DNA of 64,000 bases from Desmodus rotundus (lineage: Eukaryota > Chordata > Mammalia > Chiroptera > Phyllostomidae). The stretch is taken from the NCBI RefSeq assembly GCF_022682495.2, contig NC_071397.1:10755082-10819081 (forward strand). Reading direction: 5' to 3'. Made by a program: the position numbers and the translations under genes. Of the stretch, positions 30,301-40,720 are shown piece after piece (the stretch's first letter is position 1; each line of letters opens with the position of its first letter). Under the pieces are notes generated by a model. That model was not told where the DNA came from and made no database searches. It worked only from the letters and a program-made list of their open reading frames with translations.

Positions 30301-30438
30301 TGAGGACTTTGAGACCCTTGGACCTGAGCTCAAAGCTTGGCCTGCAGTGGTGGACCGGTCCTGGGTGGAGATAAAGGACCGGCTGCGAGCTGAGGTTGTC
30401 GGTGTCACGCTTTCCTGCGTGCTGGTGACTGGCAACAT
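24366..30438 (-). CDS. TCTE1: TCTE1 (DRC5), nexin-dynein regulatory complex subunit 5
   Basis: Coding exons on the minus strand: 30438-30147, 29152-28584, 26523-26074 and 24575-24366. They join to 1521 nt, 506 aa; human has 501. DRC5 sits in the nexin-dynein regulatory complex of motile axonemes and is needed for sperm motility. Residues about 75-97 carry the conserved MRRIIAEDAEWSLA stretch. Exon 3 (residues 288-437) encodes leucine-rich repeats with LEELDLSHN, LRVLNLANN, LLSLNLRLN, LTTLHLGGN and LTSINLSCN signatures. Exon 4 finishes the LRR domain. The ATG at 30438 aligns a few residues upstream of the human start; the frame stays open upstream and could join a candidate exon at 35520-35716, so the true N-terminus is uncertain. 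A SINE sits 31 nt upstream of the exon 4 acceptor. Confidence 0.94.
24607..24813 (-). mobile_element. Ves-type bat SINE in TCTE1 intron 3
   Basis: The tRNA-derived head (CCCTGGCTGGTGTGGCTCAG on the minus strand) runs to an A-rich tail. A perfect 14-bp target-site duplication GGGAAGGGTCATTT flanks it at 24593-24606 and 24814-24827. An internal run of about 16 C is present. It lies just upstream of the TCTE1 exon 4 acceptor. Confidence 0.95.
25520..25730 (+). repeat. MIR-like SINE, plus orientation
   Basis: It reads like MIR sense: 'gctctgccacttcctactga', later 'ccatctgtaaagtggggtta'. It is adjacent to an opposite-strand MIR. Confidence 0.8.
25740..25960 (-). repeat. MIR-like SINE, minus orientation
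   Basis: The inverted MIR core (CCCCATTTTACAGATGAGAA) precedes a region ending near 'tggcagagctggcattggat'. It lies in TCTE1 intron 3 next to exon 3. Confidence 0.8.
26735..26945 (-). repeat. MIR-like SINE in TCTE1 intron 2
   Basis: The inverted MIR core (ATCTCCATTTTACAGGCAGA) and an upstream 'ttactgtgtgctggacatg' stretch are present. Confidence 0.75.
27100..28560. other. TCTE1 intron 2, L2-like remnants, no gene
   Basis: There are no exon-like segments. The part around 28240-28380 reads like an L2 3' end (TTAGCTCCAGAGGGCAC, later GTCGAATGAATAAAT). The rest is unique or too diverged to name. Confidence 0.5.
29480..29720. repeat. L2/MIR-like fossil in TCTE1 intron 1
   Basis: Phrases such as 'cacctgctatttgccagaca' and 'gttctaagtgctgagggcat' are typical of old L2/MIR copies. 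The subfamily cannot be assigned by eye. Confidence 0.5.
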
Positions 30439-30559
30439 AGTGACAGGTGACCGCTTGGTAGGTCCTTGATGCTGGTGAGAATCTGGAGCCAGAGGAGGGG
30501 ACAGAGCTGTTACTTTGGAGGGTCTTGGTAGGCATGTATCAACAGAGGTAGCACAGAGT

Positions 30560-30690
30560 GGTTCTTAAGGTTCAGTCTGGAGTAGAGCAGATTCAGGTGC
30601 AAATCCCTCTGACTAGCTGTGTGGCCTTGGACAAGTTACTGAACCTCTCTGAGTTTCAGATGCCTCCTCGGTGAAACGAGGATAACAGAA
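30560..30690 (+). repeat. MIR-like SINE
   Basis: MIR sense wording: 'actagctgtgtggccttgga', 'caagttactgaacctctctg'. It lies just upstream of the first well-supported TCTE1 coding exon. Confidence 0.8.
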
Positions 30691-30799
30691 TAAGATGACT
30701 GGGAGGGGTGAATGCATCCAAAGAGGCATAGTATATTGCTACACAATATACTGCAGCAAGGAACAGCCCCAAATTTCAGATAATGATAACTGCATGGCC

Positions 30800-31020
30800 A
30801 TTACAAGCAATTACTGTAAGCTGGACACTCTTTTTAGTGTGCATATTAATGCATTTAATCTTCGCAAAAGACTTTTTGAGATAGGTGCTCGTATTATTCC
30901 CATTTTTTCTGATGTGAAACTGAAGCACAGGGAGATTACTGACTCGCGCTATGTCACAGAGCTGAAAGATAACAAGAATGGACTTAACTCAGCCCATCAA
31001 GTTCACATTCTTACCTCCAC
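30800..31020 (-). repeat. MIR-like SINE, diverged
   Basis: An inverted MIR-like core around 30895-30925 ('cccattttttctgatgtgaa'), with flanking MIR-type text. It is opposite in orientation to the copy at 30560-30690. Confidence 0.6.
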
Positions 31021-31156
31021 ATTGTACGGCCCTTCTGAGGGTGAAGGGTAAGGGTGTGTATTGCCAAAGACCAAGGTATAAGAAAGGACTGTTTAGTTCA
31101 AGACAGTTCCCTGCAGTATTTTACAGAATAGCAACTTCCTGGCCCGGAGGATAGGC

Positions 31157-31410
31157 TGGGAACAGCACCGGCCAAGAGAAATATAAGGCAAGCCACATAT
31201 CCTGCTTTAGATTCTCTAGGAGCCATATTAAAAAAATAAAGAGAAACAGGTGAAATTAATTTTATATTTAACCCAATATGTCCAAAACATTATCATTTAA
31301 ATATGACATCAATATAAAAATTACTGAGGTATTTTCTATTTATTTTTTCATACAAAGCCTTTGATATCGGAAGTAGCCAGTGGCTACTGTTTTGGACAGT
31401 GCAGCTGAGA
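31157..31410. repeat. hAT/Charlie-type DNA transposon fossil (MER58-like)
   Basis: Recognisable phrases include 'gaaacaggtgaaattaattt', 'tttaacccaatatgtccaaa' and 'gtggctactgttttggacag', as in old mammalian non-autonomous hAT elements. The family name is from memory. Confidence 0.6.
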
Positions 31411-32084
31411 GACTAGGGAGAGGGAACCAGACCCGCTCCCTGTCCAGGGTGCCAGCACCTTCTTTTCCTCCTCTCCTCTGAAAGCTGGAGCTCTGGGCCC
31501 TCTCCCTTCCATTTCCCCATCCCAGTCTTCCTTCTAGTTCTCCAGCCTCCCAGCCTTCCAGGCGGCAGCAGGAAGTCGTGGGAGGTGGAAAGGCAGCTAA
31601 ATCTGGGGCTGAAGGCAGAAGACAGAGGATGTATCTGGGGCTGGAGACCCTGCCCTGAGACTGTAGGCTGAAATGGGGCTTCCCAGCACTTCAGTCTGCT
31701 TCCCCTCAGATTTGCTCCCTGATATGGGGCCCCGTGTAGTGACCGGTGGGAAGGAACACTCTGAACCAGCAAAGGTGTCCTTGGCAGATGGAGGAGACCA
31801 GATGGTGCTCCCCAGGCCGCCAAGAATCTCAAGGAGGACAGCCTGGCTCTGAGCATATATGTGAGTGAGACAGAGAAAAAGAGGAGAGAGAAAGATGGGG
31901 CGGGGGTTGTAGGGAAGATATATGCATATTTGTGAAACCCTTATGCAAATCAAATGGAAGTTAACAGATTGTGTCCAGAATTGTGGAATAACCAGCTGAT
32001 ACTTTCTGACTAATGGCCCCTCAGAGGGTGTGGTCGGGAGGGGATGCTGCTTAGAGATAGCAGATGACTTTACATTTCTGGCTT

Positions 32085-33125
32085 TTTTTAAAAGTATATT
32101 TTATTGATTATGCTATTATAGTTGTCCCATTTTTCTCTCCCCTTTATCCTCCTCCACCTTATATCCCCACCCCATCAGAATTCTCCCCCTCCTTTGTTCG
32201 TGTCCATAGGTCATACATATAAGTTCTTTGGCTTCTCCATTTCCCATACTATTCTTAACCTCGCCCTGTCTATTTTCTACCTACCATTTATGCTTCTTAT
32301 TCCGTATACCTTTTCCCCCATTCTCCCTCCTCCCCCTCCCTGCTGATAACCCTCCATGTGATCTCCCTTTCTGTGAATGGGTTCCTGTTCTAGCTGTTAG
32401 CTTAGTTTGTTTTTGTTTTTGTTTTGTTTTTAGGTTCAGTTGTTGATAGTTGTGAGTTTGATGTCATTTTACTGTTCCTAGTTTTGATCTTCGTTTTCTT
32501 AGTTAAGTCCCATTAACATTTCATATAATAAGGGCTTGGTGATGATGAACTCCTTTAACTTGACCTTATCTGGGAAGCACTGTATCTGCCCTACCATTCT
32601 AAATGAGAGCTTTGCTGGATAGGGTAATTTTGGATGTAGGTCCTTTGCTTTTCATGTCTTTGAATACTTCTTTCTGGCCCCTTCTTGCCTGTAAGGTTTT
32701 TTTTGAGAAATCAACTGATTGTCTTATGGGAAGTCCTTTGTAGGTAACTCTCTCCTTTTCTTTGCCCTGGCTGGTGTGGCTCAGTGGATTGAGAGACGGC
32801 CTGTGAACCAAAGGGCCACCGGTTCCATTCCCAGTCAGAGCACATGTCTGGGTTGTGGGCCAGGTTCCCAGTAGGGGGTGTGCGAGAGGCAACCACATAC
32901 TGATGTTTCTCTCCCCCTCTTTCTCCCTCCTTTCCCCTCTGTCTTAAAATAAATAAATAAAATCTTTAAAAAAAAGATTTTCTCTTTATCTTTAATCTTG
33001 GGTAATATAATTATGATGGGCCTTGGTGTGTTCCTCCTTGGATCCAACGTCTTTGGGACTCTCTGAGCTTCCTGGATTTGCATGTCTATTTCCTTCACCA
33101 GATTGGGGAAGTTTTCCTTCATTAT
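32085..33125 (-). mobile_element. HAL1-type retrotransposon, 5'-truncated copy (B), split by a SINE
   Basis: On the minus strand the element runs from the middle of an L1-type ORF1 into a 3' UTR and A-rich end, with no ORF2. ORF1 C-terminal wording is visible on both sides of the SINE (TPRPIIIILPKIKDKEK before, VTYKGLPIRQSVDFSKKTLQ after). Frames are broken. Its 5' end abuts the A-rich tail of a second copy at 33150-34880. Confidence 0.75.
32765..32975 (+). mobile_element. Ves-type bat SINE inserted in HAL1 copy B
   Basis: The tRNA-like head CCCTGGCTGGTGTGGCTCAG is followed by box-B-like text and a tail with AAATAAATAAATAAAATC. It interrupts the ORF1 remnant, so it is younger than the host element. 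A clear target-site duplication was not found. Confidence 0.92.
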
Positions 33126-33149
33126 TTTTCTTTTTTTTAATTTTAATTT

Positions 33150-34880
33150 TTATTTTTTTAAATATATTTATTGATTATGCTATTACAGTTGTCCCATTCC
33201 CCCCCCCCACTCCACTCCATCCTGCCCATCCCCTCCCTCCCATATTCCCCCCCTATAGTTCATGTCCATGGGTCATACTTATAAGTTCTTTGGCTTCTAC
33301 ATTTCCTGCACTATTTTTACCCTCCCCCTGTCTATTTTCCACCTATCATCTATGCTACTTATTCTCTGTTCCTTTCCCCTCCTCTCCCCCTCCCACTCCC
33401 CTATTGACAACCCTCATGTTCTAGTTGTTTGCCTAGTTTGCTCTCGTTTTTGTTTTAGGTGTGGTCGTTAATAACTGTGAGTTTGCTGTCATTTTTACTG
33501 TTCCTATTTTTGATCTGCTTTTTCTTAGGTAACTCCCTTTAACATTTCATATAATAAGGGCTTGGTGATGATGAGCTTCTTTAACTTGACCTTATCTGAG
33601 AAGCACTTTATCTTCCCTTCCATTTTAAGTGATAGCTTTGCTGGATACAAAGCTAATCCAAGGACCTACATCCTACATCCTACATCCAAGGACCTAATCT
33701 TGGATGTAGGTCCTTGCGTTTAATCTTGGGTAATGTAATTATGATGTGCCTTGGTGTGTTCCTCCTTGGGTCCAGCTTCTTTGGGACTCTCTGAGCTTCC
33801 TGGACTTCCCGGAAGTCTATTTCCTTTGCCAGATTAGGGAAGTTCTCCTTCATTATTTGTTCAAATAAGTTTTCAATTTTTTGTTCTTCCTCTTCTCCTT
33901 CTGGCACCCCTATGATTCAGATGTTGGAACATTTAAAGTTGTCCTGGAGGTTCCTAAGCTTCTTCTCATTTTTTTGAATTCTCATTTCCTCATTTTGTTC
34001 TGGCTGATTGTTTATTTCTTCTTTCTGCTCTAAATCATTGATCTGAGACCCAGTTTCCTTCCCTTCACTGTTGGTTCCCTGTACATTTTCCTTTCTTTCA
34101 CTTTTGCATAGCCTTTATTTTGGGACCATACTCAATCATTTCTGTGAGCATCCTGATTACCAGTGTTTTGAACTCTGCATCTGATAGGTTGGCTATCATC
34201 TACATTGCTTAGCTGTATTTTTGGAGCTTTGATCTGTTTTTTCATTTGGGCTGTATTCCTTTGTCTCAGCGCACCTGTTACATCATTAGGGGTGGGGCCT
34301 TAGGTATTCCTCAGGGCAGGGCAACCCATGTAGTCTTGGTGTTATGGCACTGTATGTGGGGGAGGGGTCAGAACAGTGCCACTTGCTCAGTTCTCACCCC
34401 GCTTTCAGTCACTTCACTTGCTATTCACAAGCGAATTGAGCCTTTTGAGGTGCTGCCCTGGTGCTGATTCCCAAGTGGGTGGGTTTGTGTATATTCTAGG
34501 ACCCTGTGGGCCCCTCCAACAGACTTTCCTGTAAGACTGCCAGTTTCTCCTGCTGCCTCAACCCCCACAGGTTTTTACAGCCAGAGGTTTTGAGGCTTTA
34601 GTTTTCTGAGTTGGAACCCTGGGTTGCGCTGTCTCTCTCCCCAGTTGTTCCTCCTGGCTTACAACCATGCGAATGTGGGACTGCCTGATCGACCGGCTGA
34701 AGCCTTGCCACATGTCCCCTCTGCCCTCGGCTGCCCATCTCCACCCTTCCTACAAGTCTGGATAAATGTTTCTTCTTTAACTCCTTCGTTGTCAGACTTC
34801 CACACAGTTTGATTTTCTGGCAGTTCTGGTTGTTTTTTGTTTTTAAACTGGTTGTTATCCTTCTTTTGGTTATGCAAGGA
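33150..34880 (-). mobile_element. HAL1-type retrotransposon copy A, longer but internally deleted
   Basis: On the minus strand the 5' region (about 34880-34590) resembles the 5' region of the copy at 59185. An ORF1 remnant (EGEEEEQKIENLFEQIMKEN, TPRHIIITLPKIK) and a 3' UTR ending in an A-rich tail at 33125-33160 follow. Most of the ORF1 C-terminal domain is missing and a fold-back repeat sits at the junction (33659-33716). No ORF2 is present. Confidence 0.7.
33659..33716. repeat. Nested inverted repeat with TACATCC triplication
   Basis: CAAGGACCTACATCC (33659-33673) is the exact reverse complement of 33702-33716. A second 11-bp pair (33680-33690 and 33699-33709) is nested inside. TACATCC is repeated three times in tandem between them. 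Confidence 0.9.
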
Positions 34881-34919
34881 AGTGAAGTGTACCTACCTAT
34901 GCCTACATCTTGGCTGGAA

Positions 34920-35070
34920 CTCCACATTTCTGGCCTTGCCAATGACTTACTGTGTGACATTTGGACAAGTTACTTAACCTATCTGAGTTTCAGTTTCTTT
35001 GTCTGTAAAACGGGAAAACAATATCTTCCTATGCAAGCATTGTGGGGATTGCTCTAAAATAATATTTGAA
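34920..35070 (+). repeat. MIR-like SINE
   Basis: MIR sense wording: 'ggacaagttacttaacctat', 'ctgagtttcagtttctttgt'. Confidence 0.85.
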
Positions 35071-35519
35071 TACTATTGATAATATTTGCAGATTACTGGA
35101 GGGAGTGTGTGGAGGATGAAGGCACTGTGATGGACAGGGGTCCTAGGCTGGGGAGAGGATACCCTGGACACCAGCTTCTTGATGCTAACCTGAGATGGTA
35201 TCTTGGAGTGGGGCCCTTCCCTGTCTTCAGAGGAGATGTGAAAGGCAAGGTGGCTGTGGCTGGGTTTGGGGCTGGATGAAAGGATGGCCATCTGGGCAAG
35301 AGAAGAGAACAGACAACAGTCCAGCCCTGTTCCTGCCAGCTCTGCATCAGGGATCCCTCCAAAGGCCTGGCCTGAAACATTCCTGTATTCCCCTTTCCCA
35401 ATGCATCTCAAGATACCCTGTGAGCACACCCAAGGGAGCGAGACCCAGCTTGGCAGGGGAAGCCCCAGGTGACTGGTGGATGTTGCCCTGGTGCCCACCA
35501 CTCCACAGGCATTACTCAC

Positions 35520-35716
35520 AGTACCATCAGGCTTCACCATTGTTGGAGGCCATGTATTGGGCAGCCCCTCCTGGGCCCAGGCGGGCACCTTGTGGAAATG
35601 GGTGGGTCCAGCTTCCCTGACTGATGCCTCCTGTCTCAGGACCCGCATTTCTTCCTGAGATAGTTCTAATCTCTCTTGCTGCAGTTTAGACCTTGCAGAC
35701 TCCTCTGGGCAGGACA
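35520..35716 (-). CDS. Candidate upstream coding exon, possibly TCTE1 5' exon
   Basis: An open frame on the minus strand has a pyrimidine-poor but usable TGCAG acceptor before 35716 and a strong GTGAGT donor after 35520. The predicted peptide contains the coil-like stretch KLQQERLELSQEEMRVLRQE and ends in MVKPDGT at phase 0. Splicing to an AG before 30471 would continue in frame (HQGPTKRSPVT) into the TCTE1 methionine at 30438. I do not recognise the peptide from any named protein. The frame also stays open past the donor, which weakens the case. Treat this as a candidate. Confidence 0.35.
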
Positions 35717-36030
35717 CTGCAGGACGAGACCCAGGGTGGGTCCCAGAGTCTGGAGCCACTTCCAGGAAGGAAAAAGGCAGAGCATCCCTCCATGGGCCCC
35801 GTGTGCATGGCTGGTATAAAAACCCGTCCCCACCTCCGCCCTGTGACGTTTACAGACACCTCCATGCACCACCAGGTCTGCTGTCATTTGTAAGGCAAAC
35901 ACTGAGACCATTAACCTCATAATAAGGTCAGGGTTAGTTGTTTCCACTTAATAACTCTGGAGTTTTCAAAAAAGGATATTACAAAGTATTTTTGGCAAGC
36001 AACTTATTACCTGGCACAGAAGATTCTTCT

Positions 36031-36260
36031 TTTTCTTATCCTCACCCTAGGACATGCTTATTGATTTTAAAGAAGGGGAGGGAGGGTGAGAGAGGGAGAG
36101 AAACATCGATGTGAGAGGGAAAGATCAAATGGTTGCCTCTGGTACGTGCCCCAACTGGGGACTGAACCCTCAACCTAGGTATGTACCCTGACTGGGAATC
36201 GAACATGCAACCTTTTGGTTTATGGGTCCATGCTCCAACTAACGAGCCACACTGGCCAGG
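36031..36260 (-). mobile_element. Ves-related bat SINE with extended 3' end
   Basis: The minus-oriented SINE body is flanked by a perfect 17-bp target-site duplication (GCACAGAAGATTCTTCT at 36014-36030 and 36261-36277). Its 3' end carries extra sequence (CATGTCCTAGGGTGAGGAT in sense) shared with the copy at 62321-62540, so the two belong to one subfamily. Confidence 0.92.
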
Positions 36261-36399
36261 GCACAGAAGATTCTTCTAAGGAGAATTTTAGTTCCATATT
36301 TTAAAAAATCTATTATCAAAAGCTAATAAAATATAAAAAAAAGTATATCTAAAAGGATATGAACAAACTTTTTGTCTCCTTGTTATTAATGTTATAAAG

Positions 36400-37480
36400 A
36401 TGATATAAGGTGTGGCCCCCTCCCTGGCAGGTCGTGACCCTGACCTCTGCCCTCTTAACCACCACCAGGTTGCCACCCTCTTGGCTCCCATCCCACCTCT
36501 CTCATCATTCTTTCTCAAAGTCTCCAGCGAAGGCTCCTTGCACTCTGCCCACTCCCCACGTGTTGTGGCTCCTCAGGGTTCTGCATAGTCTCCCTGCCTC
36601 ACTCCTGTTGCTGGTTCTCAGTTCTCACTCTCCTCTGGGCTCCAGACTCAGGTCCACTGGCCTGCCTCCCAGCTCCCTATCACTCAACTGCCCTGCAAGA
36701 AAACTCAGTGCCTCTCCCAAGCTGCTCCTCCTCCTGGCTCCCTACCTTGGCCAGGGACACCATGGTCCATCCAGATGCCTGAATCAGAAGCTGGGTGTCA
36801 GTGCTCTCCTTCCAGACCCGACATCTGCTTACTGTTGGAGCCCTTCGCTTCTGCTTCCCACCTTAGCACCCATAGTCTCCCTCTTGCTGCTGCCTTAACT
36901 CAGGACCTCACGGTCTGCCTGGATCTTAGCTTCGGCTGCCAGCACCTGAGTCTGTCATCCAGTGTGGTCCTCACATCTAGCCTTCCGACAGCTGCCATGC
37001 CAGGCCCCTGGTGGCTCACCACCACTCACTGGGTACAGTTCAGCTTCCTCACCTCCATATAGAAAGCACCCTGTGACTGGACACTCCTTTTGCATCTGGA
37101 ACACGTCAGGCTAGTTCAAGCTGCCCAGCCTTTGCTCATACGGTTCCCTCTGCTTGGAATACCTTTCCCACCATCTCAGCTCAGGAAGCAGGGATCCTTT
37201 GGAGTTTGAGCTCAAGTACCATTTCATTTCTGAAGACTTGCAGCCTTTCTCGTCCCCCATCCCCTAAATAGTCCCTCCCTGTATCAGACTCCCGGCGCTT
37301 GTGTCACTTCAGTGATGTGACTGACTACTCTCTCCCCACAACCACTCTGGACTGGGAGCTCCTCAGGGTGCAGGGACTGTTTGCTACTCCTTCTGGTCGC
37401 TGGTCCACAGCCAGTGTCCGGTTTGCATTAGGTGGGGTAGCTGCTGCTGTGGGCTGCTCCACCCGCTTCTGATAACAGAT
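36400..37480 (+). repeat. L2-like LINE remnants
   Basis: Phrases such as 'cctttgctcatacggttccc', 'tctgcttggaatacctttcc' and 'actgggagctcctcagggtg' follow the order of an L2 3' half. It is diverged, and the left boundary is uncertain. Confidence 0.65.
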
Positions 37481-38129
37481 TCTGGCAAATAGGAGTATCC
37501 TATATTGGTCAGAGTGATTGGTTCGGGGCAGCCACCTGCTGCAAGCCAATCAGAGCCCTGCTTGGGGTTTGTCCAAGTAGAGGTAGACAGAAGGACATAT
37601 GTCCTTGAAGGACACAGATCCCCTGTTGCAGGCACCTGGTTCCCTTGCCATGGAAAGACCTGTCTGTAGTAGGGGGAGAGAAGCCAGGTGGAGGCCAGTG
37701 GGAATGAGAGGTGAACTGAGAGCACCTGGCCACCTTCAGTCCCCAGTCTCAGTCCCCGAGGCCCCAAAACTGCCAGACTCCTCAGCGGTTCCTTCGATTC
37801 TGAGACCTAACTTGGCATCTTCTAATGAGTCCCATTTGCTGAAACCAAGAGTTGGGTTCTACCCCTTTCTGAACAAAGGGTCCTGACCATTTTGATAGGC
37901 CCATCATTTGGTGAATTAAATTATGGGAAAAATTCTAAATCAGTAGATAGAATAGCTCAGTAGGATGGCTGAAAAGGGCCAAAGGCTCCCAGGTTATTGT
38001 AGACAGGGTCTGACATCTATCTCCCGTGGCCTCTTTTTCTCCTGAAAATCCCAAGCCTCCTGTCTTACCTCCCAACTCTCCAGCCGTAGGACCGTTATCC
38101 TCAACGAACATCTGCTCAGCACTTAACAG

Positions 38130-38290
38130 TTACGGTTGCCTTTCGGAACTCTTTTCTCATTTGAGTCTTACAAACACTCTACAGTGGAGGCAGGGCAGGC
38201 CTTGTAGCCCCATTCTACCAATGAAGAGACTGAGGACCAGAGCAGGCAATGACTGGCCCTAGGATACCTGGGAGGGCTGGGGCCGGGGCC
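38130..38290 (-). repeat. MIR-like SINE, diverged
   Basis: Inverted MIR-like wording ('ccaatgaagagactgaggac'), preceded by 'gagtcttacaaacactctac'. Confidence 0.55.
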
Positions 38291-38552
38291 TGAGGGCAGG
38301 CTGCTGCCTCTAAGCGCCATGCACCGCTCTTTCACACTCACTTGGTGAGTCCCCTTCCCCACACTTTCCTACTCTCCACTCAGAAAGAAGAAAGCACGTT
38401 CACTGGGAAGTAGGGGTCCTATCTTCACACAGAGAGGACCTGTCAGGGAGAGCCTCCCACCCTGCGGGAGCAACCAGGCCTTGGCACCTCACTGTGGGAA
38501 TTTCAGGCCCCTAACCTAAGGCTTTCATCTGTTACATTAAAATGCACTTCCT

Positions 38553-38662
38553 GCCCTTACTGGTGTAGGTCAGTGGGTTGGGCGTTGTCCAGTAAACCGA
38601 AAGGTTGCTGGTTCGATTCCCTGGTCAGGGCACATGCCTGGGTTGTGGGCCTCCAGCACTGA
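38553..38662 (+). mobile_element. Partial Ves-type SINE head
   Basis: Only the tRNA-derived head and the 'gcacatgcctgggttgtggg' stretch are present. The element breaks off without a tail. Confidence 0.75.
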
Positions 38663-38744
38663 AGATGTGTTAGATATTATGATGAAGACGTTAGGTGGCT
38701 TGCCTAAGTTTCTTAAATCTTCAAATTTATTATTGAGGATTATT

Positions 38745-38875
38745 ATCGTTGTTATAACATCATTATCCCCATTTCACAAATGAGGAAACAGACTCTTAGA
38801 AAGGTTAAGCAACTTGCTCAGCTTTATGTAGCGAGTAGGTGGAGAAGCTAAGGTTTGCGTTGATGTCTGTCGGAG
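38745..38875 (-). repeat. MIR-like SINE
   Basis: Inverted MIR core (CCCCATTTCACAAATGAGGA) and following text. Confidence 0.8.
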
Positions 38876-38879
38876 GCTC

Positions 38880-40150
38880 TCTCTTATTTTCATGAATAAC
38901 AGTGTAACAAGTAATAAGGTGTTGGGGTTGCTTTCTAAATGCCCCGGACTGGTCGCTCACATCATTTTTTCAGTGGACCTCCCACTTCCTCTGGCTCCTG
39001 AGCTCTCTTGTCTTGTCACCAGCGTGGGGTGTGGGGGTGCCCTTTTGGTGCTGACCTGAACAGCCCAGGCTCCCTCACCCCCTACATCACTGTCAGGCAC
39101 GGGGTCTTTCCACAGAACTGGACTGTTGCTTGTATCCTCCAGCTTAACGCTCCACAAGGACCCATGAGAACCCTGCAGAACTCTGCTCTCCTTTCCCACG
39201 GCTCATGCTACCCCCGGCATTCTTCACAGACCTAGGATTCAAAGCTTGAATCTCTAGCAAATTGTGTCCTTTCAGAGGAAGTCTCAGACCTTCTCCACCC
39301 TTCTGAAGCCCCCAGTTAAATAGGATCACTTTGGGCACAGGCTTCTCCCACCTGCCCAAATGGGAAAGTTGAAGGCGCTGGAGGAAGCCATTGCCCCTTC
39401 CTGCTTGTCCTCAGCTGTCCTCACCTGCTTTCCCCTGAACTGAGAAGCTGGAGAAGCTGAAGCCCTTGGCCCTCCGAAGGCCCATGAGCACCTCTGCGCC
39501 CCTGGACACTCTCATGGGCTCCCTGACACAGCACCCACTGGGCCCCCAGTGCTCCCCTCACTTCCTGGTGTCCCCTGTGCCTTCGAACTCAGCCTGGCTT
39601 TCACCCCAGGCATCTGTCCTCAGGGCCCTGGGCTTTCGTCTACATTTCCCTAATTTTGTCCCTTCCGACCACCACTACGTCGGACTCTACTTCAGGCCAG
39701 GCCACTCCCAAATTCTCATTTGGGAATTCCCAATTAGTGGAATCTCAAAAGAGAGGCAAAAAAGTTTCTCTGGCAGAGCCCGGGCCCAGCCTGCTCGGTC
39801 CCTGGTGAGTGAACCTGACTCTGCTTCTGCTCCTGCCCACTTAGGTCTGTTGCCTTAAAAAGGACTCCAGTGACTTCACTCCCCACCGCTCATCCCCCGC
39901 CAAGGGCTCAGACTCCCTGCGGGGAATCTCTGCACCAAAGGTCAGAGAGGCCCTCCCCAACTGGGCCTTGCCTCTCCTAGGTAACCAGGGGAACCCAGCG
40001 CTGCCGTGGGAGCGAGGTGCGTTGGCTTCTGGCCCCGCAGGAGGGATCGCTGCCTGTAGGAGCTGGGGTGGGGGTGGGACTCAGCCTTTCTGAGAAGACT
40101 GGGGCCCTGCGCTTATGACTGCCCTCCTCCACGACCTACCCAGTGCCCAC
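38880..40150. other. Non-coding DNA, no gene seen
   Basis: There are no splice-flanked frames or recognisable homology. It may be part of the TCTE1 5' region or its first introns. Confidence 0.5.
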
Positions 40151-40720
40151 CTCCCGGTTCCTCTTTCTCATGGTACCGCCCCCCCATCCCCTTGCGCGCA
40201 AACCCTAAGCCTTGGGCCAATTTGCAGACAGTGACTGTGGCGGGGGAGGAGGCACGGGTCCCACCTCAAGTGGGTGGGGGTTGTGGAGCCTCCTGAAGTT
40301 GCAGACCAGCCCTTCCCCGCCACTCGAAAGGTGGGAGCCAAGGCTGGGGCCGCCTGCGGGCTTTGGGCCTGGGTGGGTTGAGGGCATCTCGAGGACAGAG
40401 ATGCGGGCGGGGCCGGGAGAGTTCGGTCCGATAGGGGAGACCCGGAGTTGAGTGTCCTCTCTCCCAGAGGTTGCCTCACCGGTTCCGGTCGCCAGGCGCT
40501 CACCTTTCCGCCAGCTCCCACGAGGTCCCCGCCGGTCGTTAGGGACGCCCCACGTCTCGAGGGGGCGGGTCCAGGGAGGGCGTGCACACGTGCTTGTCAG
40601 CCCCCCTGCGCACCAAGTCTCCCCCGCCCCCCCCCACCCCGGTGCCTGGCGGGCGCCAGGCTGGCCTTTGATGGCTGCCACTACGTGCCTTGGCACGGGG
40701 TTGGCGAAAGGAAGTTTCTG
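40150..40720. promoter_or_regulatory. CpG-rich patch, possible TCTE1 promoter
   Basis: This GC- and CpG-enriched stretch between TCTE1 and AARS2 includes GGGGCGGG-type boxes. In human the TCTE1 transcript starts close to the AARS2 3' end, so a promoter here fits. No transcript evidence is available. Confidence 0.35.

Noticed and set aside
32765..32840. tRNA gene
   Set aside because: The tRNA-like promoter boxes belong to the tRNA-derived head of Ves SINEs, here and in the other copies. None folds as a complete tRNA followed by a terminator.
35073..35519. Continuation of the 35.7 kb minus-strand frame as a 228-codon gene
   Set aside because: The part after the GTGAGT donor is composition-neutral and unlike protein. 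Only the segment before the donor was kept as a candidate exon.
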